25,457 nucleotides of DNA from JAVKSL01 sp050744225 (GTDB taxonomy: Bacteria > Actinomycetota > Acidimicrobiia > Acidimicrobiales > JAJPHD01). A program made the position numbers and the translations under genes. Under the pieces are notes generated by a model that was given only the letters and a program-made list of their open reading frames with translations, did no database searches and was not told the DNA's origin. The DNA is taken from positions 1-25,457 of the forward strand of contig JBOGGT010000056.1 in NCBI GenBank assembly GCA_050744225.1, written 5' to 3'. Positions 1 to 7,365 of this stretch are shown one piece after another (within the stretch, counting starts at the first letter, position 1; every line of letters begins with the position of its first letter).

Positions 1-1
1 C

Positions 2-625
2 TACGAGCTGGACGACGTACGCGGGCGCATCGAACAAGCGTTACGAGCGGTAAACCTCGCCGACCGCGCGACCGATCAATGCGGGTCGCTGTCAAAAGGA
101 CTTCGGCAGCGGGTCGCGCTGGCGCGAGCGTTGCTCAACGACCCCTCCGTGCTGTTTCTGGACGAGCCGACGTCTGGCCTCGATCCTGTGGCAAGCCGCG
201 AGGTCCATGACTTGATCGCGTCGTTGCGTGAACGGGGCGTGACGATCTTCCTCACCACCCACCGACTGGAAGAGGCCGAGCGGCTGTGCCACCGGGTGGC
301 GATCCTGAACAAGACGCTGCGACTGATCGGCCGGCCCGACGAGCTACGCGACCACCTGTTCAGCCGATCTCTGGACGTGCGAGTCCGCACGCACCTGGAG
401 GACCCGAACACGGTGTTCGGCGGATTGCCCGGGGTCGAGGGCTGGGAGCGGGCGCCGTCGGGCTACGCGCTCGCCGTCTCAGACGCCGAGATCGCGGCCC
501 CGCAGGTGGCACGAGCGCTCGTCAGCGCCGGAGCCGACATCCTCTCGCTCGCCGAGTCCCGCCACTCGCTGGAGGACGTCTACCTGGAGCTGATCGATGA
601 GGACGTGGAGGCCAAGAGCCGATGA
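2..625 (+). CDS. ABC transporter ATP-binding protein (5' end outside window)
   Basis: This is the C-terminal part of an ABC exporter ATPase that would energise export by the permease encoded next. The reading frame is open from base 2, so the Walker A region and N-terminus lie before the window. Visible motifs are a degenerate signature (LSKGLRQRVALARAL, with LSKGL in place of LSGGQ), Walker B with the following D-loop (VLFLDEPTSGLDP) and the switch histidine in FLTTHRLEEAERL. A C-terminal domain of about 110 residues follows, as is usual in ATPases paired with ABC-2 permeases. The stop overlaps the permease start by 4 bp (ATGA), which indicates translational coupling. The transported substrate cannot be read from the sequence. 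The family assignment is certain. Confidence 0.93.
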   Translation, partial: YELDDVRGRIEQALRAVNLADRATDQCGSLSKGLRQRVALARALLNDPSVLFLDEPTSGLDPVASREVHDLIASLRERGVTIFLTTHRLEEAERLCHRVAILNKTLRLIGRPDELRDHLFSRSLDVRVRTHLEDPNTVFGGLPGVEGWERAPSGYALAVSDAEIAAPQVARALVSAGADILSLAESRHSLEDVYLELIDEDVEAKSR

Positions 626-1356
626 ACTTCAGTTGGACCCGTGTCAGGGCGATCACTGTCAAGGAGCTGCGGGACTATCGCCGCAACCATTTCGTCATCG
701 CCACGATGACGGTGATGCCGCTGCTCTTCGTCACCCTGCCGACCGTCCAACTGTTCTTAGCTAATGCGACGGCGGACACCACCAAGCTCAACACGAGGAT
801 CGGAGCCTCGATGCTCTACATGCTGATCATCCCAGCGTTCATGCCTTCCACCCTGGCCGCTTACTCGGTGGTCGGCGAGCGCGAGCAGGGCACGCTAGAG
901 CCCGTCCTGATCACGCCGATCCGCCGAGAGGAGTTCCTCATCGGCAAGGCGCTGGCCGCATTCGTCCCGACCCTCGTCATCTCCTACGTGGTCTTCGGCG
1001 TCTTCCTCGCCGCTGCGGCCCTCTTCGCTCATCCCGTGGTCGTCTCGGCCCTTTACTCGGGTACCCACGTGCTCGTCCAGGTGCTGTTCACGCCGCTGCT
1101 CGCAGGCTGGGGAATCTGGGTGGGGATCGCCGTCTCCGCCCGTTCCACCGATGTCCGCGTCGCCCAGCAGCTGAGCGTGCTCGGCACCCTCCCGCTACTG
1201 GCCATCCTGGCGCTGATCTCGCTGAATGTGATCGCCGTGGCCGCCGTTCTTGCGATCGGCCTCGCCGTCGCCCTGCTGGCCGTCGACCTGCTCGCCTGGC
1301 GAGTAGTAGCGGGCGTGTTCGACCGCGAACGACTGATTACTGGCGCGCGTAGTTGA
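622..1356 (+). CDS. ABC-2 type transporter permease
   Basis: This 244-residue integral membrane protein is the transmembrane half of the exporter whose ATPase is encoded immediately upstream. A short cytoplasmic N-terminus (RAITVKELRDYRRN) resembles the start of ABC-2 permeases. It is followed by about six hydrophobic segments, beginning near residues 25-50. The loop VVGEREQGTLEPVLITPIRREEFLIGK at residues 88-114 is the conserved ABC-2 coupling region. The gene overlaps the ATPase stop by 4 bp. The length is normal for a half-size permease, and a homodimer is likely. The substrate is unknown. Confidence 0.93.
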   Translation: MNFSWTRVRAITVKELRDYRRNHFVIATMTVMPLLFVTLPTVQLFLANATADTTKLNTRIGASMLYMLIIPAFMPSTLAAYSVVGEREQGTLEPVLITPIRREEFLIGKALAAFVPTLVISYVVFGVFLAAAALFAHPVVVSALYSGTHVLVQVLFTPLLAGWGIWVGIAVSARSTDVRVAQQLSVLGTLPLLAILALISLNVIAVAAVLAIGLAVALLAVDLLAWRVVAGVFDRERLITGARS

Positions 1357-1421
1357 GACCTTCATGATCAAAGCAGTCGACAACAACGTCGAATCGGCTC
1401 ACACGAGAAAGGACACAAAAC

Positions 1422-1748
1422 GTGACGGCAACGCTGCACGTGGTTAGAGAAAAGAGCCACGCTATGGGGTTCTGGCCCATTGCGGAACTCCGACGTGGCA
1501 CGTTCCATGTTCTGCTCGATGGCAACGATGTCGGCACGGTCGACATGCAGGGCTCGATCGACGTGCCGATCGAGCCGGGGCATCACACGCTACAAGTCAA
1601 AGATGGTCGATCCACCAGCAGCCGACGCTCCTTTGTCGCGGCCGACGGAGTGCTCGTCAACTTCCGTTGCAACAGCTCCCGAATCTGGCCCGTCTACCTC
1701 GCGTCACTCGTCGTACCGAGTCTGGCGCTCAAGCTCAAGCCCGAGTAG
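1422..1748 (+). CDS. Small PEGA-like domain protein with C-terminal hydrophobic tail
   Basis: This is a 108-residue protein starting at GTG, with the purine stretch GAGAAAGGA about 10 nt upstream as a plausible ribosome binding site. Residues 25-80 look like a small beta-sandwich of the PEGA type: a segment like FHVLLDGNDVGTV, then DVPIEPGHHTLQVKDG. In this type a ligand or peptidoglycan-facing domain is held near a membrane. The last 20 residues (PVYLASLVVPSLAL) form one hydrophobic segment. No catalytic motif is visible. The gene lies 65 bp after the ABC permease on the same strand and may be co-transcribed. It is the last intact gene before a run of remnants. The function is unknown. Confidence 0.7.
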   Translation: MTATLHVVREKSHAMGFWPIAELRRGTFHVLLDGNDVGTVDMQGSIDVPIEPGHHTLQVKDGRSTSSRRSFVAADGVLVNFRCNSSRIWPVYLASLVVPSLALKLKPE

Positions 1749-1754
1749 CCATGC

Positions 1755-2164
1755 GAGGTCGTCCTCGCCAGTTTCGATGCAATCCGCGATGGCGATATAG
1801 ACGGGCTGAGCCAGCTGCTGGCGGCCGACGTGCAGTTGATCGTTGACGGAGGAGGAAAGGCACCCGCGTTTGCCAAAGGCGTCAGCGGCATCGACAACGT
1901 CGCCTGAGTGCTCGCCTCGTTCTTCCAGTTGCTCACCAAGATCGATGTTGGCCTGGAGCCCCTGAGGTGAACGGGCAGCCAGGCGCCATCGTTCGCGATC
2001 GGGACAGCAAGGTCATCGGTGGCTTGACGCTCGACATACTCGACAGCCAGGTCCAGACGATCCGCTCGGTGCTCAATCCCGAAGAGCTTGGACACCTGGG
2101 CACAGTCGCCGACGTATGGGTCCTCGGCCGCGAGCTGAAGCAGGCTCGCCGACCCAGCAACTGA
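1755..2164 (+). pseudogene. Remnant of an ECF41/SigJ-type sigma factor (C-terminal SnoaL-like half)
   Basis: Translation from 1755 gives SFDAIRDGDIDGLSQLLAAD followed by a GGGKAPAF motif. This is the SnoaL-like C-terminal extension of ECF41-family sigma factors. An in-frame TGA interrupts it after GIDNVA, where the family usually has Arg (CGA to TGA would explain it). The match continues as VLASFFQLLTKIDVGLEP. A one-base loss before 1967 then moves the match to another frame, where VNGQPGAIVRDRDSKV and TIRSVLNPEELGHLG complete the family C-terminus up to the TGA at 2162. The sigma2 and sigma4 DNA-binding domains are absent. I see the family match and the lesions directly. Loss of function is inferred. 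Confidence 0.75.
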
Positions 2165-2380
2165 CGCTTGGGCCTCGTGGACTTGCGTCCCCGCGCCTCG
2201 CCACCAACTTGGCCGCCGCCCCCGGCTGGGTCTGCGCTCGACGGGGGGTGTAATACGTGACCCTGTCATGGGCGCGGACCCGACCCGTGATCGCGAGCGC
2301 CTGCACGCGATCGTTGGTGTGCAGCTGCCATCCAGCGCGTTGGCGGCCAAGCTGCGGGTGTCGGAGATGGCACTTGGGCC

Positions 2381-3562
2381 CTCGGCGCGGCCGTCTACGC
2401 CGACAGTGCCGAGACGGTCTTGCTCCTGGTGGAGTCACTCCGGTCCAAGAACGGAGAGACGGCGAGCGAGGCCACCAGCGGCCTGGCCGACGCCGCCGCG
2501 GCGAACGCGTCGTCTGAGGTCGTCGCGGCTCTTCTCGCAGCGGGCGCCGATCCCGCGGTGACCGACTCCGACGCCGGGCGCTCCGCACTGCGCTGCGCGG
2601 TTCGAGTCGGCGACGAGGAGACCGTGGCCTTACTGATCGGTTCCGGCGCGACAGACGACAGCACCGGCGTCGACCGATTCATCGGCGCCTGCCTGGCTGG
2701 CGACCGCCACAGGGCCGAGCAGCGCCTCGGGGAGCACCCCGAGCTACGCGAACGGTTCACCGAGGACGATCGGGCCGTCATTGTCGGGGTCGGCCCGTCG
2801 TGGCCTGCCGAGACGGTCGCCCTGATGCTCGATCTCGGGTTCTCACCCCACCCGCAACGGGTTCGGCGAGCAGCCGCTGCACAGCTCCTCCTTCCACGGA
2901 AATGCCGCGGTGGTCCGGGTGCTCCTCGACGCCGGAGCCGACGTCGACGGCCGCGACGGGCGCTTCGAGACCACCCCGCTGGGCTTCGCCACCGTGGGCA
3001 GAGGCGAGCAGTCCGGCAAACCAGGCGAATGGATCGATACGGTACGCCTCCTCATAGAAGCCGGGGCCTCCCGAAACGGTGTGTGGATCTCTGACAAACC
3101 GCCGAGCGAAGAGGTCGCCGAGGTCCTGCGGAGCTACGGGATCACCCCTGCAGAGCCGGGCGAGCAGCCCCATGCTGGCGACCAATTGGACAGTCCGGGC
3201 TCGATCGGCCCCGGCGTGATGGCCGACGTCGCCCGCCACCTCGAAGCCGCTTTCCGGGACGAGGATCTCGACCTGCTCGGATCCCTTCTGCACCCTGAGG
3301 TGACCTGGCCGGTCTCTGCCACAACAGTTCTCAGGTCATCGAATGGTATCGCGGCTTTCAAGCCGAGGGAACCGTCGCCAGGGTAAAGGGTTTCGAGATC
3401 GACCGCGACGCCGTGGTGCTTGCTCTCACCGTGTTCCTTCGCGCCGAGGGGGTACGACCGGCGCCACCTCAAGAACTCTGTCAGGTGTTCACGGTCGAGG
3501 GCGGCGAGATCGTCGAGATCCGGGCCTATCCCGACCGTGCCGGCGCTATTGGCCTTAGCCTG
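2381..3562 (+). pseudogene. Broken ankyrin-repeat protein with C-terminal SnoaL-like domain
   Basis: The gene reads in three pieces. From 2381, one frame encodes ankyrin-type helices (ETVLLLVESL, then EVVAALLAAGADPAVTDSDA and ETVALLIGSGA). Near 2850 the match jumps frame and continues with GEQPLHSSSFHGNAAVVRVL and LLDAGADVDGRDGR, then TVRLLIEAGAS. From about 3210 a SnoaL-like domain begins (VARHLEAAFRDEDLDLLGSL). Near 3305 it jumps frame again to VIEWYRGFQAEGTVARVKGF, ending about IVEIRAYPDRAGAIG. No stop codon occurs at the expected end. No good start codon is seen; an ATG at 2268 could be the start only with another frameshift. Either the gene is dead or the sequence contains indel errors. 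Ankyrin repeats normally mediate protein binding. Confidence 0.7.
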
Positions 3563-3631
3563 CTCACTGGGTTAGGCGAAAGTGGGCCGTCATCGGGCAC
3601 CAAACCCGAAGGCGCGGTTGTGGTTGAACTC

Positions 3632-4864
3632 TCACGCCGTGGCTGCCACTCGCGCGAGCTGCTGCGTGATGGTGGTGACGAGTCCATCCGGGACCCCTGT
3701 TGCCTCGTCCCGGGCGGCGGTGATGGCGTCGCTTGCTCGAGACAGGAGATCGTCGATCACGTCGGACGCGGCAGCCCGGCCCATTCCCCACTTCGTCGCC
3801 TCCGCCAGGATCCGATCTCTCGTCACTCGACGCGTACGGTGCACGCCGTCGACGTACATCGCCAGGCGATCGTCCCCGTAGTGCAGGGTGGAGAGGAGGT
3901 CGTAGAGGGGACTCAGCCGAAGGGCGCCGGCGCGCTCGTGGAGGAGCGAGAAGTTCTTCGCATGAGCGTCCCCGTTCCCCAGGAGGCTGTTCAGGACGAC
4001 CGCCCCGAGCAGGCGCTCCAATGAATCTGGGGATGCCGCCGTCGCGAGGATTCCGGCGATGCGGGACAACGACGGCCCACCATCCTCCTCGTACTTCGTC
4101 TCGGGAGGGATGCCCATCGCCTGGCAGAAATCCTCCTGGTGGATCCGCCGAACGGTGCCATCGGCAGCGACATCTCGGTCGTACCGTTCGACCACAATGA
4201 GCTTTCGGCCAGCGATCTCCGTTGTCTCTACCTCCGCGACCGGTAGGCCGAGGTGCTTGGCGACCCGCATGCAGAATGCTTCGTTCTCCACGGTCATCGG
4301 ATATGCAGCGACTTCGGGTTTGAGGATGTGCGTCGACGGTGTTCCGTCGATCGGTCGGCCCCACCGACCGTCGGGCATGCGTGTGAGAACCAGCTTCTCC
4401 TGCACCCCGGCCAGGGAGATGCGCACACGTCCGCCGGCGCCGAGCGGCGCACTCCGGAGCTCCCGCACGAGCGACTCGATCTCGTCGGTCGACAGCGGCT
4501 CTGCCGTCGCAGTCGTTGGCGACGCGGGAGGTGGGTCGTCAGCCGGCTGGATCACGACGGCGCCGGCGCAGTCTCGACCGAGTGCACGAATCAAGCCGAA
4601 GGTGTCGTTCGAGGACTCGCCGACCCCGCGGGCGATGGCCCTCCTGGCATCTCCCTCGGGGAGCAGGCCGTCGAGGAATGATCGAACCATTCCCTGGGGG
4701 TAGGTGCGCGCCGCGACGGGGAGCGAGAGCGTAAGTAGCGGCGTACCGAGTGCATATCGGCCCAGCGCCGTGTCCGTGTATGTCAGGCGCGGCCCGCGTC
4801 GGTCGGCTCTGATGGTGGCGACGTGGTCCCCGTAGAGCCAGACGGCCAACTCCTCGGCCATCAC
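3632..4864 (-). CDS. hipA: HipA-family serine/threonine kinase toxin
   Basis: This 410-residue HipA-type kinase is the toxin of a type II toxin-antitoxin pair. Well-studied HipA proteins phosphorylate aminoacyl-tRNA synthetase GltX or related targets and cause growth arrest. Visible motifs are the N-terminal domain (residues 1-105), RISLAGVQEKL at 148-158 (with Ser150 in the position of the autophosphorylated E. coli serine), the nucleotide-binding lysine in HILKP (182), the catalytic loop GNGDAHAKNFS with Asp299 and Asn304, and the metal-binding Asp322 in SPLYDLL. All are present, so the kinase should be active. The gene overlaps hipB: GTG at 4864 or ATG at 4861 are both possible starts. Its 3' end lies tail to tail with the broken ankyrin gene. 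Confidence 0.96.
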   Translation of the reverse strand: MMAEELAVWLYGDHVATIRADRRGPRLTYTDTALGRYALGTPLLTLSLPVAARTYPQGMVRSFLDGLLPEGDARRAIARGVGESSNDTFGLIRALGRDCAGAVVIQPADDPPPASPTTATAEPLSTDEIESLVRELRSAPLGAGGRVRISLAGVQEKLVLTRMPDGRWGRPIDGTPSTHILKPEVAAYPMTVENEAFCMRVAKHLGLPVAEVETTEIAGRKLIVVERYDRDVAADGTVRRIHQEDFCQAMGIPPETKYEEDGGPSLSRIAGILATAASPDSLERLLGAVVLNSLLGNGDAHAKNFSLLHERAGALRLSPLYDLLSTLHYGDDRLAMYVDGVHRTRRVTRDRILAEATKWGMGRAAASDVIDDLLSRASDAITAARDEATGVPDGLVTTITQQLARVAATA

Positions 4865-5106
4865 CAGTCAGCCTTGTCCAACGTCATCCGTACGCCCAGA
4901 TGCCGGAGCAGACGGAGGGTCCTGGTGAGCTGTTCGGTCTCCTTGCCTCGCTCCAGCTCCGACAGGTAGCTCCGCTGCAGCCCCGTCACCTCGGCCAGTT
5001 GTGCCTGGGTCAGACCGGCTTCGGTCCGGTAGTGGCGGATGGCATCACCCAGTGACGCGGCGCTGTAGATGCGGTAGGGACCCGGCCCTGCAACATCTGT
5101 CGGCAT
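4861..5106 (-). CDS. hipB: HipB-family XRE antitoxin/repressor
   Basis: This 81-residue helix-turn-helix protein is encoded just before hipA and overlaps it by a few bases, the standard hipBA layout. Residues 17-66 form an XRE/Cro-type domain: LGDAIRHYRTEAGLTQAQLA, then the recognition region LQRSYLSELERGKE. By analogy with characterised pairs, it should bind HipA, neutralise it and repress its own promoter as a dimer. The TLDKADW tail is short and lacks any obvious extra domain. The first ATG, at 5106, lies directly after a run of GGGATAT motifs annotated separately as the likely operator. Confidence 0.93.
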   Translation of the reverse strand: MPTDVAGPGPYRIYSAASLGDAIRHYRTEAGLTQAQLAEVTGLQRSYLSELERGKETEQLTRTLRLLRHLGVRMTLDKADW

Positions 5107-5194
5107 ATCCCAGTATCCTAGCAGTTCCCGTATATCCCGACATTACCACGATGTCCGGATATCCCGCCAAAGAAGAGACAAGCGTATCGGGATA
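5105..5194. promoter_or_regulatory. Candidate hipBA operator: phased GGGATAT repeats
   Basis: Read on the minus strand, GGGATAT occurs three times at exactly 27-bp spacing (plus-strand ATATCCC at 5105-5111, 5132-5138 and 5159-5165). An extra GGATA copy lies at 5114-5118 on the same strand. The 5159 copy is part of the palindrome GGATATCC (5157-5164). One further period upstream is the near-palindrome TATCGGGATA (5185-5194). The copy nearest the gene touches the hipB start codon. Known HipB operators in E. coli are built from TATCC and GGATA half-sites. A possible -10 element (TAGGAT on the minus strand) lies about 8 nt before hipB, within this array. Confidence 0.6.
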
Positions 5195-5362
5195 GCCGCA
5201 CAGTGGCGGGCCGCTTTGTAACTCGGAGGGCGATGCCGTCTTGTATGCCGTCCAGTCAACCCAGGGTCAGGATCTCCGGCACGGTCGGGGGGCTCCGAGC
5301 TGCTACCTGCCATCGGCGAGGCCTTCGTTTCTTCTCCTATCCCTGACGCCGAACGGGGTGCG

Positions 5363-5547
5363 ATGGCCGAGGTCCTTGGGAGACGCTCTCCTAGCGCGCT
5401 TGGTGGGGGCCTCACGAACCTCAGTCGGGCGCTATCGCCGCAGGCAACGCCCCCACGCCGGACCGGATAGCAGACCGTCTGCACTTCTTGGTCCTCGTCG
5501 TGGCTGACCTGGCCAGGTTCTAAAATTCGCGGGGGCGGTGCTGTTTT
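5363..5547 (+). pseudogene. Remnant of a MbcA/ParS/Xre-like antitoxin
   Basis: A frame starting near 5376 reads LGDALLARLVGASRTSVGRY followed by RRRQRP. This is a helix-turn-helix like that of MbcA/ParS-type antitoxins. At about 5453 the match changes frame and continues as TPDRIADRLHFLVLVVADLA, typical of the segment after the HTH in this family. The next codon block is RF, then TAA, then NSRG. The TAA falls where relatives have Tyr, and degraded RRWF-like codons (RCCF) follow. An ATG at 5363 with MAEV is in yet another frame. I see at least two frameshifts and one nonsense codon. A partner toxin gene was not found. The family call is from memory of conserved motifs. Confidence 0.5.
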
Positions 5548-5624
5548 GCCGTCCGAGACCAGCTTTGAGAAGCGGTCAGATCCGATAGAGTCTGGAGCAG
5601 GAGGCACTCGCCACGTCCGTCGAG

Positions 5625-6260
5625 TTGAACCACACCATCGTCGCGGCCAAGGACCGCCAGGTCTCTGCCGAGTTCCTGGCGGGTATCCTCGGCTTGGAGG
5701 TTGGGGAGGCCTGGGGTCCGTTCCTCCCCGTGGCCACCAGCAACCGCGTCACCCTGGACTTCGCGACCAGCACCGAGTCGATCACCGCTCAGCACTACGC
5801 CTTCCTCGTGTCCGAGGACGAGTTCGATGGCTGCTTCGAACGCATCCAGGCTGCTCGCGTGACCTACTACCCCGAACCCAACCTCAGCCGCCCCGGCGAG
5901 ATCAACCACAACGACGGTGGACGCGGTCTGTACTTCTTGGACCCGGCCGGACACGGTATGGAGATCATCACTCGCCCCTACGGAGCGGAACCGGCTGAGG
6001 GCCTGGTCGGAGCTTCGGGCGCGCCTGCGGGTCGTCGCAGTCATCCCTTCGGCCGTCCGTCAGAGGATCCTCTAGCGCAAACCAAACACCTGAGGGGGAT
6101 CGTGCCGACGGCGGCTGAGGAGCATGAGGATGCGCCTCGGATTGTCCCGCTGGCGGCGGCCGAGGCGTTTCCTTGGCTACCGAGAGAGTTCGGAGTGGGT
6201 GCACGAAGCGGATCCGATCATCGATGCCCTACGCGGGGACGCTGTCCGGACCACGCCTGA
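5625..6260 (+). CDS. VOC-family (glyoxalase/bleomycin-resistance-like) protein with run-on C-terminus
   Basis: Residues 1-123 match a full-length single VOC domain: NHTIVAAKDRQVSAEFLAGI at the start, QHYAFLVSEDEFDGCFERIQ in the middle, and GRGLYFLDPAGHGMEIITRP at the end. His, Glu and Gln positions fit a metal-binding VOC fold. Relatives normally end just after this point (about base 6000). Here the frame stays open for another 88 residues of low-similarity, Arg/Pro-rich sequence, so the original stop has probably been lost. TTG at 5625 is the first standard start. However, an AGGAGG at 5599-5604 sits 8 nt before an in-frame ACG at 5613, exactly where relatives have ATG. The gene may therefore be weakly expressed or decaying. 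Confidence 0.65.
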   Translation: MNHTIVAAKDRQVSAEFLAGILGLEVGEAWGPFLPVATSNRVTLDFATSTESITAQHYAFLVSEDEFDGCFERIQAARVTYYPEPNLSRPGEINHNDGGRGLYFLDPAGHGMEIITRPYGAEPAEGLVGASGAPAGRRSHPFGRPSEDPLAQTKHLRGIVPTAAEEHEDAPRIVPLAAAEAFPWLPREFGVGARSGSDHRCPTRGRCPDHA

Positions 6261-6333
6261 GTTGTTCCAGTTGATCGAGCCGGCGATCAGCCACACGACC
6301 GAGGTGATCCTTCAGACCGACGATTCAAATTTC
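6124..6333 (+). pseudogene. Fragment resembling SWIM zinc-finger/DUF6880-type proteins
   Basis: In a frame different from the VOC tail, the sequence reads FLGYRESSEWVHEADPIIDA, then LFQLIEPAISHTTEVILQTD and DSNF. The pattern is an alpha-helical segment ending in a DDS(D/N) motif. It recalls the region between the SWIM zinc finger and the TPR-like part of DUF6880-related proteins. Both ends are missing: the frame runs on into the 3' end of the converging DUF5996 gene with unrelated residues. I treat it as a short remnant. The family identification is tentative, and chance similarity is possible. Confidence 0.3.
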
Positions 6334-6384
6334 TGTAATTTGCTCGGTTGCGCCGTGCCGCCGTGCCCACTCACCCCTGGGTTA

Positions 6385-7332
6385 CTACGCTGTCGGGCTC
6401 CCGGATGGGCGTTCGAGCGCTTTCCGGTCCCATCCCCCACGCTCGGCGGCGGCCTCGTAGGTGCTCTGCAGGAACCCGAGAAGCACCGCGTCCGGATCGG
6501 CGGCTGTGCGCACCACGTCGTAAGGGAGCACGAATTCGCCGAGCGCCTCGTTATACGAGGACTCGTCAGGGGTGACCCGGCAGTCGCGGAAGGTGGCTGG
6601 CTCGGGATATGCGTAGGAATAGAAGAGCCCTCCTCCCTCGCCGCCCGGCCAATAGCCACAACTGCTGACTTCATGTGAGTAGGCCTCGTGCATCACGTGC
6701 GGTCCGCAGTTGGGGACATGTCCTGTGTACGGCGGCGCCGGTCGACCCGAGAAGCGGGTGACGGCGAGGTCCAACGCACCCCAGAACAAGTGGACAGGGC
6801 TGGCCTTGCCGAGGAACTGGCCGCGGAACTCCACGAATACTCGCTGCGCCTCGACCAAGAGCAGCCAGAACCGGTGAGCGTGGTCCGGGTCATAGGTGTC
6901 GTGAACGCGGTCGGTGCGGAATGGCAGGGCGCCCTCGATCTCGACTGGAACCGGCCAGATAGGGGTCCCGACACCGAGCTCGTCCAGCGCTGCCATGAGC
7001 TGCGCAAAGAATGCCGCGACGGGTTGCGACTCCAGTTGAAACGAGCGTTTTGAACCCGTCACACTGAGAATCTCGAGCTGATGAGAGCACAGGTCGAAGT
7101 CGATCTGGAAGCCGGGGCCGGTTGGGTGGGGGATCAGCGAGGTCGTGAGGCCGCGAGCGGTCACGTAGAGAGGAACGTTCCACCAGTGGTTGACCGTCGG
7201 GGTGTTCGCCATGCGTACCTTGCCGACCATCTGGGTCAACAACTGCAGAGTGTCGCGCGTGGCCACCCACTCCGCTACCGGCAGGGAGGGCCAGCGCGGC
7301 CCGCGCTGGCCAGGTGCGGGTTCGTGCGTCAT
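6385..7332 (-). CDS. DUF5996 family protein
   Basis: This 315-residue protein matches the DUF5996 family along its length: EWVATRDTLQLLTQMVGKVR, VNHWWNVPLYVTARGLTTS, FQIDFDLCSHQLEI, DPDHAHRFWLLLVEAQRVF, FRGQFLGKASPVHLFWGALD, LAVTRFSGRPAPP and AYSHEVSSCGYWPGG. The length is normal for the family. Conserved His, Trp and Cys residues suggest a ligand- or metal-binding pocket, but no reaction has been assigned to the family that I know of. No signal peptide or membrane segment is visible. It lies 28 bp downstream of the UBP zinc-finger gene on the same strand, so the two are probably one transcript. Confidence 0.9.
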   Translation of the reverse strand: MTHEPAPGQRGPRWPSLPVAEWVATRDTLQLLTQMVGKVRMANTPTVNHWWNVPLYVTARGLTTSLIPHPTGPGFQIDFDLCSHQLEILSVTGSKRSFQLESQPVAAFFAQLMAALDELGVGTPIWPVPVEIEGALPFRTDRVHDTYDPDHAHRFWLLLVEAQRVFVEFRGQFLGKASPVHLFWGALDLAVTRFSGRPAPPYTGHVPNCGPHVMHEAYSHEVSSCGYWPGGEGGGLFYSYAYPEPATFRDCRVTPDESSYNEALGEFVLPYDVVRTAADPDAVLLGFLQSTYEAAAERGGWDRKALERPSGSPTA

Positions 7333-7365
7333 AGCCGTGCTTTACGAACCGGTCTCGCGGCTATG
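7330..7365 (-). promoter_or_regulatory. Inverted repeat spanning a stop and the next start codon
   Basis: CATAGCCG (7330-7337) and CGGCTATG (7358-7365) form an 8-bp perfect inverted repeat with a 20-nt loop. In the minus-strand transcript one arm contains the TAG stop of the UBP zinc-finger gene. The other arm contains the ATG of the DUF5996 gene. A hairpin here could hide the second start until ribosomes finish the first gene. Chance occurrence cannot be excluded. Confidence 0.3.

Noticed and set aside
5133..5161. Exact E. coli-type HipB operator (TATCC-N8-GGATA)
   Set aside because: The facing half-sites are 19 bp apart rather than 8; only a related motif is claimed.
5143..5607. 154-residue minus-strand ORF upstream of hipB
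   Set aside because: It would cover the hip operator and the antitoxin remnant; composition is of shadow type and no family is recognisable.
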